From the NCBI RefSeq assembly GCF_019396345.1, contig NZ_JAHKRM010000018.1, positions 186,001-250,000 on the forward strand: a DNA stretch of 64,000 nt. The letters run 5' to 3'. This stretch comes from Nonomuraea guangzhouensis. Its GTDB lineage: Bacteria; Actinomycetota; Actinomycetes; Streptosporangiales; Streptosporangiaceae. A program made the position numbers and the translations under genes. Positions 1 through 10,162 of this stretch are shown one piece after another; within the stretch, counting starts at the first letter, position 1; every line of letters begins with the position of its first letter. Under the pieces are notes generated by a model. The model was not told the DNA's origin. It saw nothing but the letters and a program-made list of their open reading frames with translations, and did not search any database.

Positions 1-1952
<1,952 letters not shown>

Positions 1953-1991
1953 GATGCCACTTTAGGCGGCGCCACTGACAGAAACCGTCAA

Positions 1992-2020
1992 CCGGGTGAG
2001 GGGGTACGCCCCTCACCCGG
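1992..2020 (-). terminator. Strong stem-loop upstream of uvrB
   Basis: A perfect 12-bp stem (CCGGGTGAGGGG at 1992-2003 with its complement at 2009-2020) closes a 5-nt loop. There is no clear T-tract. It lies between the 3' end of the leftward hypothetical gene and the uvrB start, so it most likely ends incoming leftward transcription. Confidence 0.55.
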
Positions 2021-2304
2021 CTGTGGCTTCGCTGCGCTGGTCAGAGGCCCGTCGAGGATCGATCTCTTGGTGGCGGTTCGCAGCGCTTCCGGCCACATGA
2101 CGATGCCTTTGCCGTCGGCGCTGAGTCCAGGTGCTGTCTTACGGATGCAGGATTGGGGGTCTTGGCAGCGCAGCAGACGTCAGTATCGGTGGCGGCGACC
2201 ACGATGATGTCCTCGATCCGCCATTCGCCGATCACCGGGCCGCGCCTCCCCCCAGAGCGCCTCTTCAGCGGCGAACGAACCGCGTGCCGTCTGGGAGAAC
2301 TGCT

Positions 2305-2886
2305 TCATCCAGCCGTAGGGCGATCGCCGGAGACGAGGCCACTGAGCTGTACTACCGTGATCTCGTACTGATCGATGGCACCGACCCAGCCGGCTACCAC
2401 CGAGCACTCGAACCGCTCCAGCGGGTTGTCGGCGTCGGCGCCCAGATAGCTGAGGTCCGCGATCGGCGAAGGGTCACAGAAGCCGCGCAAGTGCGCGCGG
2501 AGGGCCGCATCGCCCACAGCGGCGATCCGTTCTTCTCCTTCCGCGTCGATCTTGTCTTCGTAAGGGACGAGGCTTTCGGGGCCGGCGCCGATGCCGGTCG
2601 CCACTCGCAGAGCGTCCAGGAGCGTGCCGTTGGAGGCAATGCGCGCCTGGTACAGGTACCAGACGTCCTCCGGCAGGTCCGGTGCGGTCAGTTCGACGTT
2701 GTGTCGTTGCAGCAGCTGCCCCAGATCGGCACCGCGGATGAGGTCGGAGGAGGGCAGGCTCATGGCGTCCACGTCTCGGGCGAAGGCCTCGGGGAGCCCT
2801 TGCGGGTCCACTCCGAACCATGACTCCTTTGCGTCGAACCGCAAGGGCGCGTAGTCCATCTCGCCGTTGAGGAGGAGATGCTCCAT
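2305..2886 (-). CDS. Hypothetical protein, probably damaged at both ends
   Basis: I do not recognise this 193-residue product. The reading frame stays open upstream of the ATG at 2886, through codons reading TDVAWLDPAALAGETTLV, as far as about 2973, exactly where the right end of the IS200/IS605 element lies. The usable start could therefore be further upstream, or the 5' end may have been separated by the insertion. Downstream of the stop, protein-like sequence appears in the other two minus-strand frames (LDEAVLPDGTRFVRR near 2260-2310, VIGEWRIEDIIVVAATDTD near 2180-2240), which suggests frameshifts in a once longer gene reaching to about 2041. Composition is acidic with no signal peptide or membrane segment. 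A real short gene remains possible. Confidence 0.5.
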   Translation of the reverse strand: MEHLLLNGEMDYAPLRFDAKESWFGVDPQGLPEAFARDVDAMSLPSSDLIRGADLGQLLQRHNVELTAPDLPEDVWYLYQARIASNGTLLDALRVATGIGAGPESLVPYEDKIDAEGEERIAAVGDAALRAHLRGFCDPSPIADLSYLGADADNPLERFECSVVAGWVGAIDQYEITVVQLSGLVSGDRPTAG

Positions 2887-2973
2887 GACCAGTGTTGTTT
2901 CGCCGGCCAGTGCGGCTGGGTCCAGCCATGCGACATCTGTACGCGCATCGGTTTCGTTAATAGGCCGCGTAGG

Positions 2974-3180
2974 TTTGAAGTGCTCCCCATGACTAAGGTC
3001 GGGGGATTTCAGCCGGCTCGGGCTCCGTCTGCGCGGTGGCCTGGGCTGCTGTTGCTTGGCGGTTCGCCTTCCGGCTCACGCGATTGCGTGGTTTGCGCGC
3101 CCCAGCCCGCACACCCGTTCTGGGCTGTGCGTGCTCCGCCCTCCCGGCGGTGAGGATGTTCTTGGCGGCGTTCACGTCGG
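2974..3180 (-). ncRNA. Candidate omega/reRNA at the tnpB 3' end
   Basis: In IS200/IS605 elements the guide RNA of TnpB overlaps the 3' end of tnpB and stops at the right end of the element, with the guide taken from flanking DNA. Here the tnpB stop codon (2993-2995) lies inside the right-end hairpin 2985-3005, as this model predicts. The predicted guide, read on the minus strand from 2973 downward, begins CCTACGCGGCCTATTAAC. The 5' limit given is arbitrary; expression and fold are inferred from family knowledge. Confidence 0.4.
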
Positions 3181-4282
3181 CGTGCTCGGTGTGTCCGCAC
3201 GAGGTGCACCGGAAGACCGCTTGGCTCTCGCGGGACTTGCGATCCACCACCGTGCACACGTTGCACGTCTGACTCGTGTACGCCGGATTAACCGTGATCA
3301 CATTGGTGCCCGTGTACCGGGCCTTGCTGCGGGTGGCCAGCTCGATCCGATGCCAGCCCTTGTCCAGAATGCTGCGGTTCAGGCCGGACTTGCCCGCGGC
3401 CCCGTTCGGCAGGAACACGCCCGGCCGTTCGGGATCCGGTCTGGGTTCGACACGGGCGGTCATGTTCTTGGTCGCCAGGGCCTCGAACACCACCAGCTCG
3501 AAGCTCGTGGCCAGGGCGCAGGCGGTCTTGGCGGCGAAGTCCTCCCGACGCCGGCGGATCTTCCGCGCCAGGTCGGCGGCCCGCGCGGCGGCATCCCTGC
3601 GCCGGGCCGATCCCTTGGTGGTCCGGGCGAAGTCGCGCTGGAGCTTCTTGGCGTGCTCGACTTCCCGATCGCGGGCGAACACCTGGTGGTGGAAGCGCCC
3701 GTCCGAGCGGGTGGCGACCTTGGCCACGCCCCGGTCGATACCGACCGCACTACCGGGATGGGCATGCCGCTCAGGCTCGATCAGGCCGTCTTCGACGAGG
3801 AAGCTGACGTACCAGTGCGTGCCGTCCCGGCTGACGGTGGCGTTCTTGACCTTCCCGCCCAGCGGGCGGGTGATGCGGAAGCGGACCCAGCCGAGCTTGG
3901 GGAGTTTCGCCCGCGCCCAGCGCCGGTTCAACCGCTCGATGGCGATCTTGGCGCCCTCCGGAAACCGGAACGACGGCGGATTCCCGGTCTTGGACTTCCA
4001 GTGGACCTTCCACGTGCCGTGCCGGGAACACGCCTGGTCCAGGTCGATCAACGTCTGCTGCAGGCAGTGGCCGGGCGCCTCGCTCAGCCATGCGAATTCC
4101 TGCTTGGCTTCGGCGAGCTGGCGGGCTTGCTCGTGGTAGCCGATGAACGCGCCCCGTCGCCGGTAGGTGCGGCGCTGCTCCAGCGCGGTGTTCCACACGC
4201 TGCGGCAGGCGCCGCCGATCCGCTCGGCGAACTCCGCCTGGCCGGGAGTCAGATCCAGGCGGTACCTACGTCCGGCCAGCAT
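2993..4282 (-). CDS. tnpB: TnpB, RNA-guided RuvC-like nuclease of IS605 type
   Basis: TnpB cuts the empty donor site under guidance of an RNA from the element's right end and helps the element persist; it is the ancestor of Cas12. The 429-residue protein looks complete: N-terminal helix-turn-helix region, RuvC acidic triad at D183 (VGIDRGVA), E267 (VVFEALATKNM) and D369 (HADVNAAKNI), and a zinc ribbon with cysteines at 340, 343, 359 and 362. It starts 6 nt after the tnpA stop, so the two are co-transcribed. The C-terminal tail after residue 380 is Ala/Arg/Glu/Pro-rich and encoded by sequence that probably doubles as guide-RNA scaffold. Family assignment is sure; cleavage activity is inferred. 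Confidence 0.93.
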   Translation of the reverse strand: MLAGRRYRLDLTPGQAEFAERIGGACRSVWNTALEQRRTYRRRGAFIGYHEQARQLAEAKQEFAWLSEAPGHCLQQTLIDLDQACSRHGTWKVHWKSKTGNPPSFRFPEGAKIAIERLNRRWARAKLPKLGWVRFRITRPLGGKVKNATVSRDGTHWYVSFLVEDGLIEPERHAHPGSAVGIDRGVAKVATRSDGRFHHQVFARDREVEHAKKLQRDFARTTKGSARRRDAAARAADLARKIRRRREDFAAKTACALATSFELVVFEALATKNMTARVEPRPDPERPGVFLPNGAAGKSGLNRSILDKGWHRIELATRSKARYTGTNVITVNPAYTSQTCNVCTVVDRKSRESQAVFRCTSCGHTEHADVNAAKNILTAGRAEHAQPRTGVRAGARKPRNRVSRKANRQATAAQATAQTEPEPAEIPRP

Positions 4283-4288
4283 CCGCGA

Positions 4289-4696
4289 TCACCGGTTCTT
4301 CTGGTTCTCGACGTACCGCTTGACGACCTCCAGGGGCGCCCCGCCGACGGTGGCCACGAAGTAGGAGTTGGTCCACAGCGTCGGCAGCTTCGACTTCAGG
4401 CTCGGGAACTCCTGGCGCAGGACGCGCGAGGAGCGAGCCTTGATGGCCTTGACCAGCTTGTGGATCCCTAACTGCGGATCCACCTCGACCAGCAGATGCA
4501 CGTGGTCGGGCATGACGTCCAGTTCCACCAGCCACGCCCCTTTCTCCTCGATCACCTCGCGAATGAGCTGCTTGAGTCGTTCCTCGATCCCTCCGCCCAG
4601 CACCCGCCTGCGGTACTTGGGGCACCACACCACGTGGAAGGCGCACTGGAAGGCGATGTCGCTGTTCGTGCGCAAGGTCACGGCCACATGGATCAA
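4289..4696 (-). CDS. tnpA: TnpA, IS200-type Y1 HUH transposase
   Basis: This 135-residue single-strand transposase moves the element by 'peel and paste', cutting and joining single-stranded ends at subterminal hairpins. The HUH motif is H65-V-H67 (PDHVHLLVEV) and the nucleophile is Y128 in KRYVENQKN. Length is normal for the family. It lies upstream of tnpB in the same direction. Every catalytic residue I can recognise is present, so the copy may be active. Left-end hairpin 4746-4766 lies 50 nt upstream of the start. Confidence 0.95.
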   Translation of the reverse strand: MIHVAVTLRTNSDIAFQCAFHVVWCPKYRRRVLGGGIEERLKQLIREVIEEKGAWLVELDVMPDHVHLLVEVDPQLGIHKLVKAIKARSSRVLRQEFPSLKSKLPTLWTNSYFVATVGGAPLEVVKRYVENQKNR

Positions 4697-5161
4697 TATA
4701 CAGCAGCGACCTATCTACCGCTCAAAGATTCGATAGAAGGGCTCACCCCATGGCTAACCCCAGGGGTCCGCGCCCTAGATCACCGATCGGCGGCGGCGTA
4801 GTTCGACAACGGACGGCTCAGCAGGACTCCGAAGACCTGTTCCAGTGACGCCTGCCAGTCGTGGGAGATGTTCGCGGCAGTGCGATCATGTGTCGTCATG
4901 GCAGCACCGTAGAAAGTCTCGACGATGGTGCCGCTAAAACCTGCCCACCCCAACCAGCCGACCCGGCGAAGCGTTCTTAGGAAGGCGGCCCGAGCGCAGC
5001 GAGGCCCTGCAGGGGGCGGGCGTCAGCCCGCCTGGGAGAGCGTCCGGAGCGAAGCGGAGGGCCTTTGTAGACGGGTGGGCATCAAACGGCCAACCACCCA
5101 GACGGGTAAGGGGTGGGAAGAAAGAACGTCCGGAGCGAAGCGAAGGCCCATTGAGGAAAGG
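4697..5161. other. Intergenic region with short repeats beside the IS
   Basis: This stretch holds the IS left end (4746-4766). It also holds a 39-codon minus-strand frame (4780-4899) that ends in TGA exactly at the presumed insertion site and may be a truncated gene. A perfect 7-bp stem-loop lies at 5015-5032. Two direct copies of CGTCCGGAGCGAAGCG start at 5041 and 5127. No convincing intact gene is visible. Confidence 0.4.
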
Positions 5162-5395
5162 TCAGGCAGAGCGTTCTCCGATCCGTGGAAAAGGGGTGGT
5201 GGAGAAGATGACCTCGACCGGCACCTCGAAGTATTCGGCGATCCGCAGCGCCAGATAGAGGCTCGGGCTGTATTCGCCACGCTCCAGATACCCCACGGTC
5301 TGATAATGCACGCCCAGCGCGTCGGCGAGCTGCCTGCGGGTGACACCCCGTTCGGCGCGCAGCAACGCGATGCGGTTGTAAACGATCTCGCTCAT
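5162..5395 (-). CDS. Small XRE-family (Cro/CI-type) transcriptional regulator
   Basis: The 77-residue protein is essentially one helix-turn-helix: RNRIALLRAERG-like helix 1, then QLADALGVHYQTVGYLERG as the recognition segment. Short XRE proteins of this kind often sit with ABC exporters. It lies 30 nt downstream of the permease gene on the same strand, so it is probably the third gene of the operon 7200-5162. It may bind the two palindromes in that operon's promoter (7215-7228 and 7233-7250) and regulate its own expression. That link is inferred from position only. Confidence 0.88.
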   Translation of the reverse strand: MSEIVYNRIALLRAERGVTRRQLADALGVHYQTVGYLERGEYSPSLYLALRIAEYFEVPVEVIFSTTPFPRIGERSA

Positions 5396-5425
5396 CGCCG
5401 CCTATCTTCTCAGCCAATCAGCCGA

Positions 5426-6280
5426 TCAGCCGATACGTTGCAGTGCTCGGTCGCGGCGTACCTGCATCAATGAGCCGGCCTCGCGCCGGGCCATCCGGCG
5501 CAGAATCGGCGGCGCCAGCAGCAGACCGGCCACGGCCCAGGCGCCGAGCACGCCGACCGTCTCCAGGGTGTGCCACGAGCCGCCGAGCTCCGCGGCCGCG
5601 GCGGAGGCGGGCGACAGCGCCGAGCGCATCCCGAGCCCCAGCCAGTACAACGGGAACACGTGCGCCAGTGCCTGCAGCCAGCCCGCCAGCGCCGACAGCG
5701 GGTAGAAGATCCCGGAGATGGCGGAGAGACCGCCGACGGCGAGCATCGACAGCCCGGCAGCCGTCTGCGGGCTGTTGGCCAGCGAGCCGATGATCGCGCC
5801 CAGCGGCAGCGTGGCCAGCAGCCCGAGCAGGATCACCCAGACCATGGTCAGCCAGCCGCCCGGCCCGGTACGCGTCAGCGCCGGCAGCAGGAACAGCCCG
5901 GCCACGAGCACGATCAGCACGCTGATCACGGTGGTGAGCGACACCGACACGATGCGGCCGACCAGGTAGCCGAGCATGCCCTGCGGCAGGGCCTTGGCCC
6001 GCAGCAGTGTGCCGTCCTCCCGTTCGACGGCCAGCGAGCCGACCGCGCCGAGCAGGGCGTTGAAGGCGGTCAGCATGCCGAGGACGCTGGGCAGGGTGAC
6101 CGCGGCCAGCGAGAGGGACGTACCGGGGAGCGTGGCGTCCCGCTGGAAGTACATCACGATGACCAAGGCGATCGAGGTGACGATGGTGAAGCCGATCTCC
6201 TGCGGGTTGAGCAGGGCGTTCTTGAACTCCGTCCAGCCTCGGGACACCCCGAGCCGGGCGGCGTGCAGCGTGGGGTTCAT
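5426..6280 (-). CDS. ABC-2 type transporter permease
   Basis: A 284-residue membrane protein with about six hydrophobic segments and the layout of ABC-2 (DrrB/NodJ-like) exporter permeases. It has a cytoplasmic N terminus of about 30 residues, a first TM near residues 33-47, and a conserved soluble segment around VEREDGTLLRAKALPQGM. Its start overlaps the end of the ATPase gene by 4 nt (ATGA type, 6277-6280), so the two are translationally coupled. It should form the channel of an exporter for a drug, lipid or peptide; the substrate cannot be read from the sequence. Confidence 0.9.
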   Translation of the reverse strand: MNPTLHAARLGVSRGWTEFKNALLNPQEIGFTIVTSIALVIVMYFQRDATLPGTSLSLAAVTLPSVLGMLTAFNALLGAVGSLAVEREDGTLLRAKALPQGMLGYLVGRIVSVSLTTVISVLIVLVAGLFLLPALTRTGPGGWLTMVWVILLGLLATLPLGAIIGSLANSPQTAAGLSMLAVGGLSAISGIFYPLSALAGWLQALAHVFPLYWLGLGMRSALSPASAAAAELGGSWHTLETVGVLGAWAVAGLLLAPPILRRMARREAGSLMQVRRDRALQRIG

Positions 6281-7200
6281 CCTTCGTCCCTCCTGACGAT
6301 CGCCATGTAGGTGTCCTCGAGCGTCGCCCGCCGTACCTCCAGATCGCCGACCTCCTCGCCGTGCTGCGCGAACAGATCGCGGACGAAGCCCGTGGCGTCG
6401 TCGGTGGCGTGGACGAAGTGCTCGCCGCCGACGCTCCAGCGCACCTGCGCGTCGCGGGAGACCTGGCGGGCCAGGCGGTCGGCGCTGCCGTCGGCGACGA
6501 TCTTCCCGCCGGCCAGGATGAGGATCCGGTCGGCGAGCTTCTCGGCCTCGTCCAGGTCGTGGGTGGTGAGCAGGATGGTGGTGTCGTCGAGGTCGGACAG
6601 CCGGTGCACGAGGTCGTGGAAGTCGCGGCGGGCCTGCGGGTCGAACCCGGCGGTGGGCTCGTCGAGGAACAGCACGTCAGGACGCCCGACGATGCCGATG
6701 GCGACGTCGAGGCGGCGGCGCTGCCCGCCGGAGAGCCGGGCGACCCGCTTGTCGGCGTGTTCGGTGAGGCCGACGGCGGCCATCAGCTCGTCGGTGGGGA
6801 GCGGGCGGGTCCTGGCCTCGTCCGAGTACGGCGCGTAGTAGCGGCCGAAGTGGTCGAGCAGGTGGCGGACCCGCCAGCGGCCGTGGTCGCGCCACGACTG
6901 CAGCACCACGCCGAGCCGGGCCCGCCACCGCTCGTCGCCGTGGGCCGGGTCGGTGCCGAGCACGCGTGCCTCGCCGCCGGAACGTACCCGGAAGCCCTCG
7001 AGGATCTCGATCGTGGTCGTCTTGCCCGCGCCGTTCGGGCCGAGCAGCGCGATCACCTCACCCGCGCGCACGGTGAAGTCGACGCCCTGGAGCACCTCCA
7101 CCGGCCCGTAGCGCATGCGCAGATCACGGACCTCGATGACGGCGGAATCCGCCGGGTCCGCTAACCCGGAGCCCTCATCCAGCTCCCTCATGACCTTCAT
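6277..7200 (-). CDS. ABC-2 exporter ATP-binding protein
   Basis: ATPase of the exporter (307 residues from the chosen start). Walker A GPNGAGKTT at 54-62, signature LSGGQ at 155-159, Walker B LFLDEP at 176-181, and an H-loop in TTHDLDEAE. A C-terminal extension of about 70 residues is typical of DrrA-like ATPases. I chose ATG 7200 because GGAGGG lies 6 nt before it; the longer frame to 7242 would run through the promoter palindromes. It is the first gene of an operon with the permease and the XRE regulator. Confidence 0.93.
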   Translation of the reverse strand: MKVMRELDEGSGLADPADSAVIEVRDLRMRYGPVEVLQGVDFTVRAGEVIALLGPNGAGKTTTIEILEGFRVRSGGEARVLGTDPAHGDERWRARLGVVLQSWRDHGRWRVRHLLDHFGRYYAPYSDEARTRPLPTDELMAAVGLTEHADKRVARLSGGQRRRLDVAIGIVGRPDVLFLDEPTAGFDPQARRDFHDLVHRLSDLDDTTILLTTHDLDEAEKLADRILILAGGKIVADGSADRLARQVSRDAQVRWSVGGEHFVHATDDATGFVRDLFAQHGEEVGDLEVRRATLEDTYMAIVRRDEG

Positions 7201-7214
7201 CAGATCCCTCCAGA

Positions 7215-7258
7215 TAGTAGTTCTACTACATTGATAGCACACCTGCTATCTATTGCAA
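7215..7258 (-). promoter_or_regulatory. Promoter with two palindromic operators for the ABC operon
   Basis: On the minus strand, TTGCAA (7253-7258) and TATCAA (7231-7236) make a -35/-10 pair with a 16-bp spacer. A perfect palindrome GATAGCA-N4-TGCTATC (7233-7250) fills the spacer and reaches the -10. A second, TAGTAG-TT-CTACTA (7215-7228), covers the expected start site. This is the picture expected for repressor binding; the small XRE protein at the operon end is the obvious candidate. Confidence 0.7.
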
Positions 7259-7342
7259 GAGATGTGCGATGACCGCTTGCAAGCGAACAGTAAGTGGCAC
7301 CCGATACGGTCGAATCCGCCCGTAGCGGAAGAGGAAGGTGCA

Positions 7343-8926
7343 ATGTCACGACCCAGAGAGGCATTGATCCAGGCAGGTCAGGGCATAGCCCAAGCGGTCG
7401 TTCAAGGTGGTGACATACGTCAAGCGGTCGGTCAGGCCGTGGACCCCTTGGCCCAGGGACAGTGGACCGGTCAGGCTCAGGCCCAGGGCTTCGCGCTCAA
7501 CCCGTACGACTTCGCGGCCGCCCGTGACGGCGGCGTGTCGGTGGGCACGCTGATCGAGGCCCGGACGGCGTCGCTGAACGAGGCCGGCGAGATCATCAAC
7601 CGCAGCTTCGCCGAGAACGGCATGCACGTGATCTCACCGGTGGTGATCCCCAAGGGCACCACCGCGAAGGTGGTCGTGCCGCTGGGCATCCTGGTGGTGC
7701 TCGGCCTGATCGGCGCGCTCGGCAACGTCATACCCCGGACCGACGTGTTCTTCGGCCCGCACTACTGGGTTGTCCTGATCCTGGCCGCCGCCTTCCTGTG
7801 GTGGCGGCGCAGCGTGGTGATGGTGCCCGAGGGCTGCAAGGCGCTGATCACCAAGTTCGGCAAGCTGGTGCAGATCGCCGACCCGGGCCGGGTGACGCTG
7901 TTCAACCCGTGGAAGCGGGTCAGCTACATCGTCAACACCACCCGCGAGTACCCGTTCAACGCCCCCATCAGCGAGGCCCCCACCCAGCAGGGCGTCAAGG
8001 CGAGCGTCGACCTGTTCCTGCAGTTCAGGATCGAGAACCCGGCGGAGTTCATCTTCGTGCTCGGCTCGGTCAGCGGCTTCCAGTCCAAGCTGCAGAACGC
8101 CATCAGCGAGGTCACCCGCTCCCTCATCTACGCCCAGCGGGCCGAGGACATCTACGACCTGGTGGGCGAGAGCACGCTGGGCATGCTGGACAACCTCAAC
8201 CAGCAGTTCCTGCCCGCCGTACGCCTCACCGACGTGAACATCACACACGCCGAGCCGTCCAGCCAGGAGTACCGGATGGACCTGGCCGCGCCCGAGATGG
8301 TGCGCGTCGCCAAGGAGGCCTACACCTACGAGTACGAGCTGCAACTGCGCAAGGAGCAGAACGAGGGCGACCTGATCAAGGAGCTGGCCGGGCTGCAGGA
8401 GACGCTGAGCGCGATCCAGGCGGAGATCGCCGGCTACCAGGCGCGCATGGACACGGCCCTGGAGCGGGCATCCCACCAGGCCAAGGCGCAGGCCAGGCAG
8501 CGTCTGGTCGAGGCGGAGTCCTCCGCCAACGCCAACTCGGCGCTGCTGGAGGCGCAGGCGCTGGACATCAGGGCGCTCAGCGCGGCCGAGGCGCCGGAGA
8601 TCCTCGACTACCGCTTCCAGCAGGACCTGCTGGACAAGCTGGAGTCGGTCGCGACCCGGCTGCCGCAGGTGGTGCAGGTGGGCGAGCACTCCGACATCGA
8701 CTTCCTGGCGCTGGCCCAGCAGCTGGTCGGCGGTAAGGGGGCGGCGCTGTTCTCGGCCGAGGACATGGCCGCGATCCGGGGCCGGCTGGCCGAGATCGGC
8801 GAGCGCGTGGCGGGCAGGGAGGCGGAGATCTCCGAACTGCTCAGGAAGGTCGCCGAAGAGGTGACCGAGGCGCCCGAGCCCGCGCTCGCCGGCGCACTGC
8901 CGACCATCGAGGGTGAGGTCCGATGA
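7343..8926 (+). CDS. SPFH/band 7 membrane protein, first of pair
   Basis: The 527-residue protein has two membrane segments (about 110-129 and 141-154), a band 7/SPFH domain (about 161-345, opening with VPEGCKALITKFGKL), and a long Glu/Ala/Gln-rich coiled coil (about 345-450). SPFH proteins oligomerise on membranes and organise microdomains or chaperone membrane proteins. I chose the ATG at 7343 because GAGGAAGG lies just before it; upstream codons of the same frame look non-coding. The stop overlaps the next start (ATGA at 8923-8926). The gene pairs with a second SPFH gene and Spo0M, suggesting one membrane-associated assembly, perhaps related to envelope stress; that role is inferred. Confidence 0.85.
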   Translation: MSRPREALIQAGQGIAQAVVQGGDIRQAVGQAVDPLAQGQWTGQAQAQGFALNPYDFAAARDGGVSVGTLIEARTASLNEAGEIINRSFAENGMHVISPVVIPKGTTAKVVVPLGILVVLGLIGALGNVIPRTDVFFGPHYWVVLILAAAFLWWRRSVVMVPEGCKALITKFGKLVQIADPGRVTLFNPWKRVSYIVNTTREYPFNAPISEAPTQQGVKASVDLFLQFRIENPAEFIFVLGSVSGFQSKLQNAISEVTRSLIYAQRAEDIYDLVGESTLGMLDNLNQQFLPAVRLTDVNITHAEPSSQEYRMDLAAPEMVRVAKEAYTYEYELQLRKEQNEGDLIKELAGLQETLSAIQAEIAGYQARMDTALERASHQAKAQARQRLVEAESSANANSALLEAQALDIRALSAAEAPEILDYRFQQDLLDKLESVATRLPQVVQVGEHSDIDFLALAQQLVGGKGAALFSAEDMAAIRGRLAEIGERVAGREAEISELLRKVAEEVTEAPEPALAGALPTIEGEVR

Positions 8927-10152
8927 GCCGCGAGTTCTCGAAGATCAAGGAGTCGCTGGCCTCCTGGTCCGACATCCGCCAGCTGCTGCGCGGCGGCGAG
9001 CAGGGCCAGCTCGTGCCCGTCGTGATCCCCAAGGACCGGCGCGGCTTCGCCTGGATGGCCCTGGTCTTCATCGCCGTCTACTTCGCCGGGATGGCGGCGC
9101 TGGGCAACCTCGTCGTGCCGGCCTCGCTGGGCGCGGTGTTCTTCCTCGCCGTCGCACTGGTCTGGATGTGGCGCCGGGCGATCATCGAGATCGAGGAGGG
9201 CACCACCGGCGTACGCAGCCGCTGGGGCGCCATCACCGGCACGCTCCCGCCGGGCCGCCACTACCTGTGGCTGCCGTGGGACCGGGTGGACGCGGTCGTC
9301 GACACCTCCACCGAGATCCCGTACTCGGCGCCGATCGTGGCCTGCCCGACGGCCGAGAACGTGCCGCTGAAGTCGATCGAGTTCTTCCTCAAGTTCCGCA
9401 TCGTGGATCCGGTCGCGTTCGTCCGCACGATCGGCGCGGGCAACTTCGACCTGGTGCTGTCGAGCGCCGTACAGGACGCGATCAGGCAGCGCAGCCGCAA
9501 GGTCAACACCGAGCGCGCGTACGACCTGCGCGGCTCCGACGTCGGCGACATGCAGGACGCGCTCAACCGCCAGCTCGGCCGCTACGGTGTGCGCATCACC
9601 GGCGCCAACATCCCCGACGTGCAGCTGCCGGACCAGTACCAGCAGCACCTGGCCACCCGCGAGAAGGTGGCCAAGGAGCTGTCGGCCTACGAGCGCGAGT
9701 GGGAGCTGACCCGCAAGCGCCGCATCGACACCCTGCTCATGGAGATCGAGCGGTCCAAGAAGACCCGTGACGCCCGCGTGGTCGAGGTCAAGGCCGCGCA
9801 CAACACCGCGCGCAAGGACGTGGCGCGCATGCTGGAAGAGCAGGAGACGGAGGCGCAGCGGGTGCGCTGGGAGATCGAGGCCCGTGGCCGCGCCGAGCTG
9901 ACCTCCGCCGAGAACGAGGCCAAGGCCCTGCGCAGGCTGGCCGCCTCCTACCGCGACAACCGGGCCGTGCTGCAGTACGAGTTGGCCCGCCGGCGCCTGG
10001 ACGTGGGCGCCAAACTGGCGGAGAACGCCCCTCAGCCCCTGGTGGTCCGCACCCAGCAGGGATCCGGCGACTCCGCGCTGTCGACCTTGCTCCTGGCCCA
10101 GTTGCTCCCCCGCTTCTCGGGCCATCACAACGGAGAGACCCCCGGGTCATAG
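8923..10152 (+). CDS. SPFH/band 7 membrane protein, second of pair
   Basis: A 409-residue paralogue-like partner of the preceding gene: two hydrophobic segments (about 42-60 and 66-83), then a band 7 domain (about 85-270) and a charged coiled coil (about 245-330) with long Glu/Arg/Lys runs. Both proteins share the pattern 'two TM, tryptophan/arginine turn, SPFH, coiled coil', so hetero-oligomers are plausible. Its start overlaps the previous stop by 4 nt and Spo0M begins 10 nt after its stop, so the three genes are one operon. Confidence 0.85.
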   Translation: MSREFSKIKESLASWSDIRQLLRGGEQGQLVPVVIPKDRRGFAWMALVFIAVYFAGMAALGNLVVPASLGAVFFLAVALVWMWRRAIIEIEEGTTGVRSRWGAITGTLPPGRHYLWLPWDRVDAVVDTSTEIPYSAPIVACPTAENVPLKSIEFFLKFRIVDPVAFVRTIGAGNFDLVLSSAVQDAIRQRSRKVNTERAYDLRGSDVGDMQDALNRQLGRYGVRITGANIPDVQLPDQYQQHLATREKVAKELSAYEREWELTRKRRIDTLLMEIERSKKTRDARVVEVKAAHNTARKDVARMLEEQETEAQRVRWEIEARGRAELTSAENEAKALRRLAASYRDNRAVLQYELARRRLDVGAKLAENAPQPLVVRTQQGSGDSALSTLLLAQLLPRFSGHHNGETPGS

Positions 10153-10162
10153 GAGAACCCCC

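Larger units (their letters stand above)
2974..4778 (-). mobile_element. IS200/IS605-family insertion sequence (tnpA + tnpB)
   Basis: The element carries a Y1 transposase (4289-4696) followed by TnpB (2993-4282) on the same strand. Both ends have the imperfect hairpins that TnpA proteins of this family recognise: right end 2985-3005 (CCCC, then GAC-CTTA-GTC, then ATGGGG, read on the minus strand) and left end 4746-4766 (CCCC-T-GG-GGTTAG-CC-AT-GGGG). The two share TTAG and CATGGGG. The right end probably stops after CTTCAA (minus strand, near 2974) and the left end begins after TGAT (4779-4782). There are no terminal inverted repeats or target duplications, as expected for this family. Exact tips are inferred. 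Confidence 0.85.

Noticed and set aside
3056..4471. 471-codon plus-strand frame opposite tnpB and tnpA
   Set aside because: Shadow frame spanning two genes on the other strand, both with intact catalytic residues.
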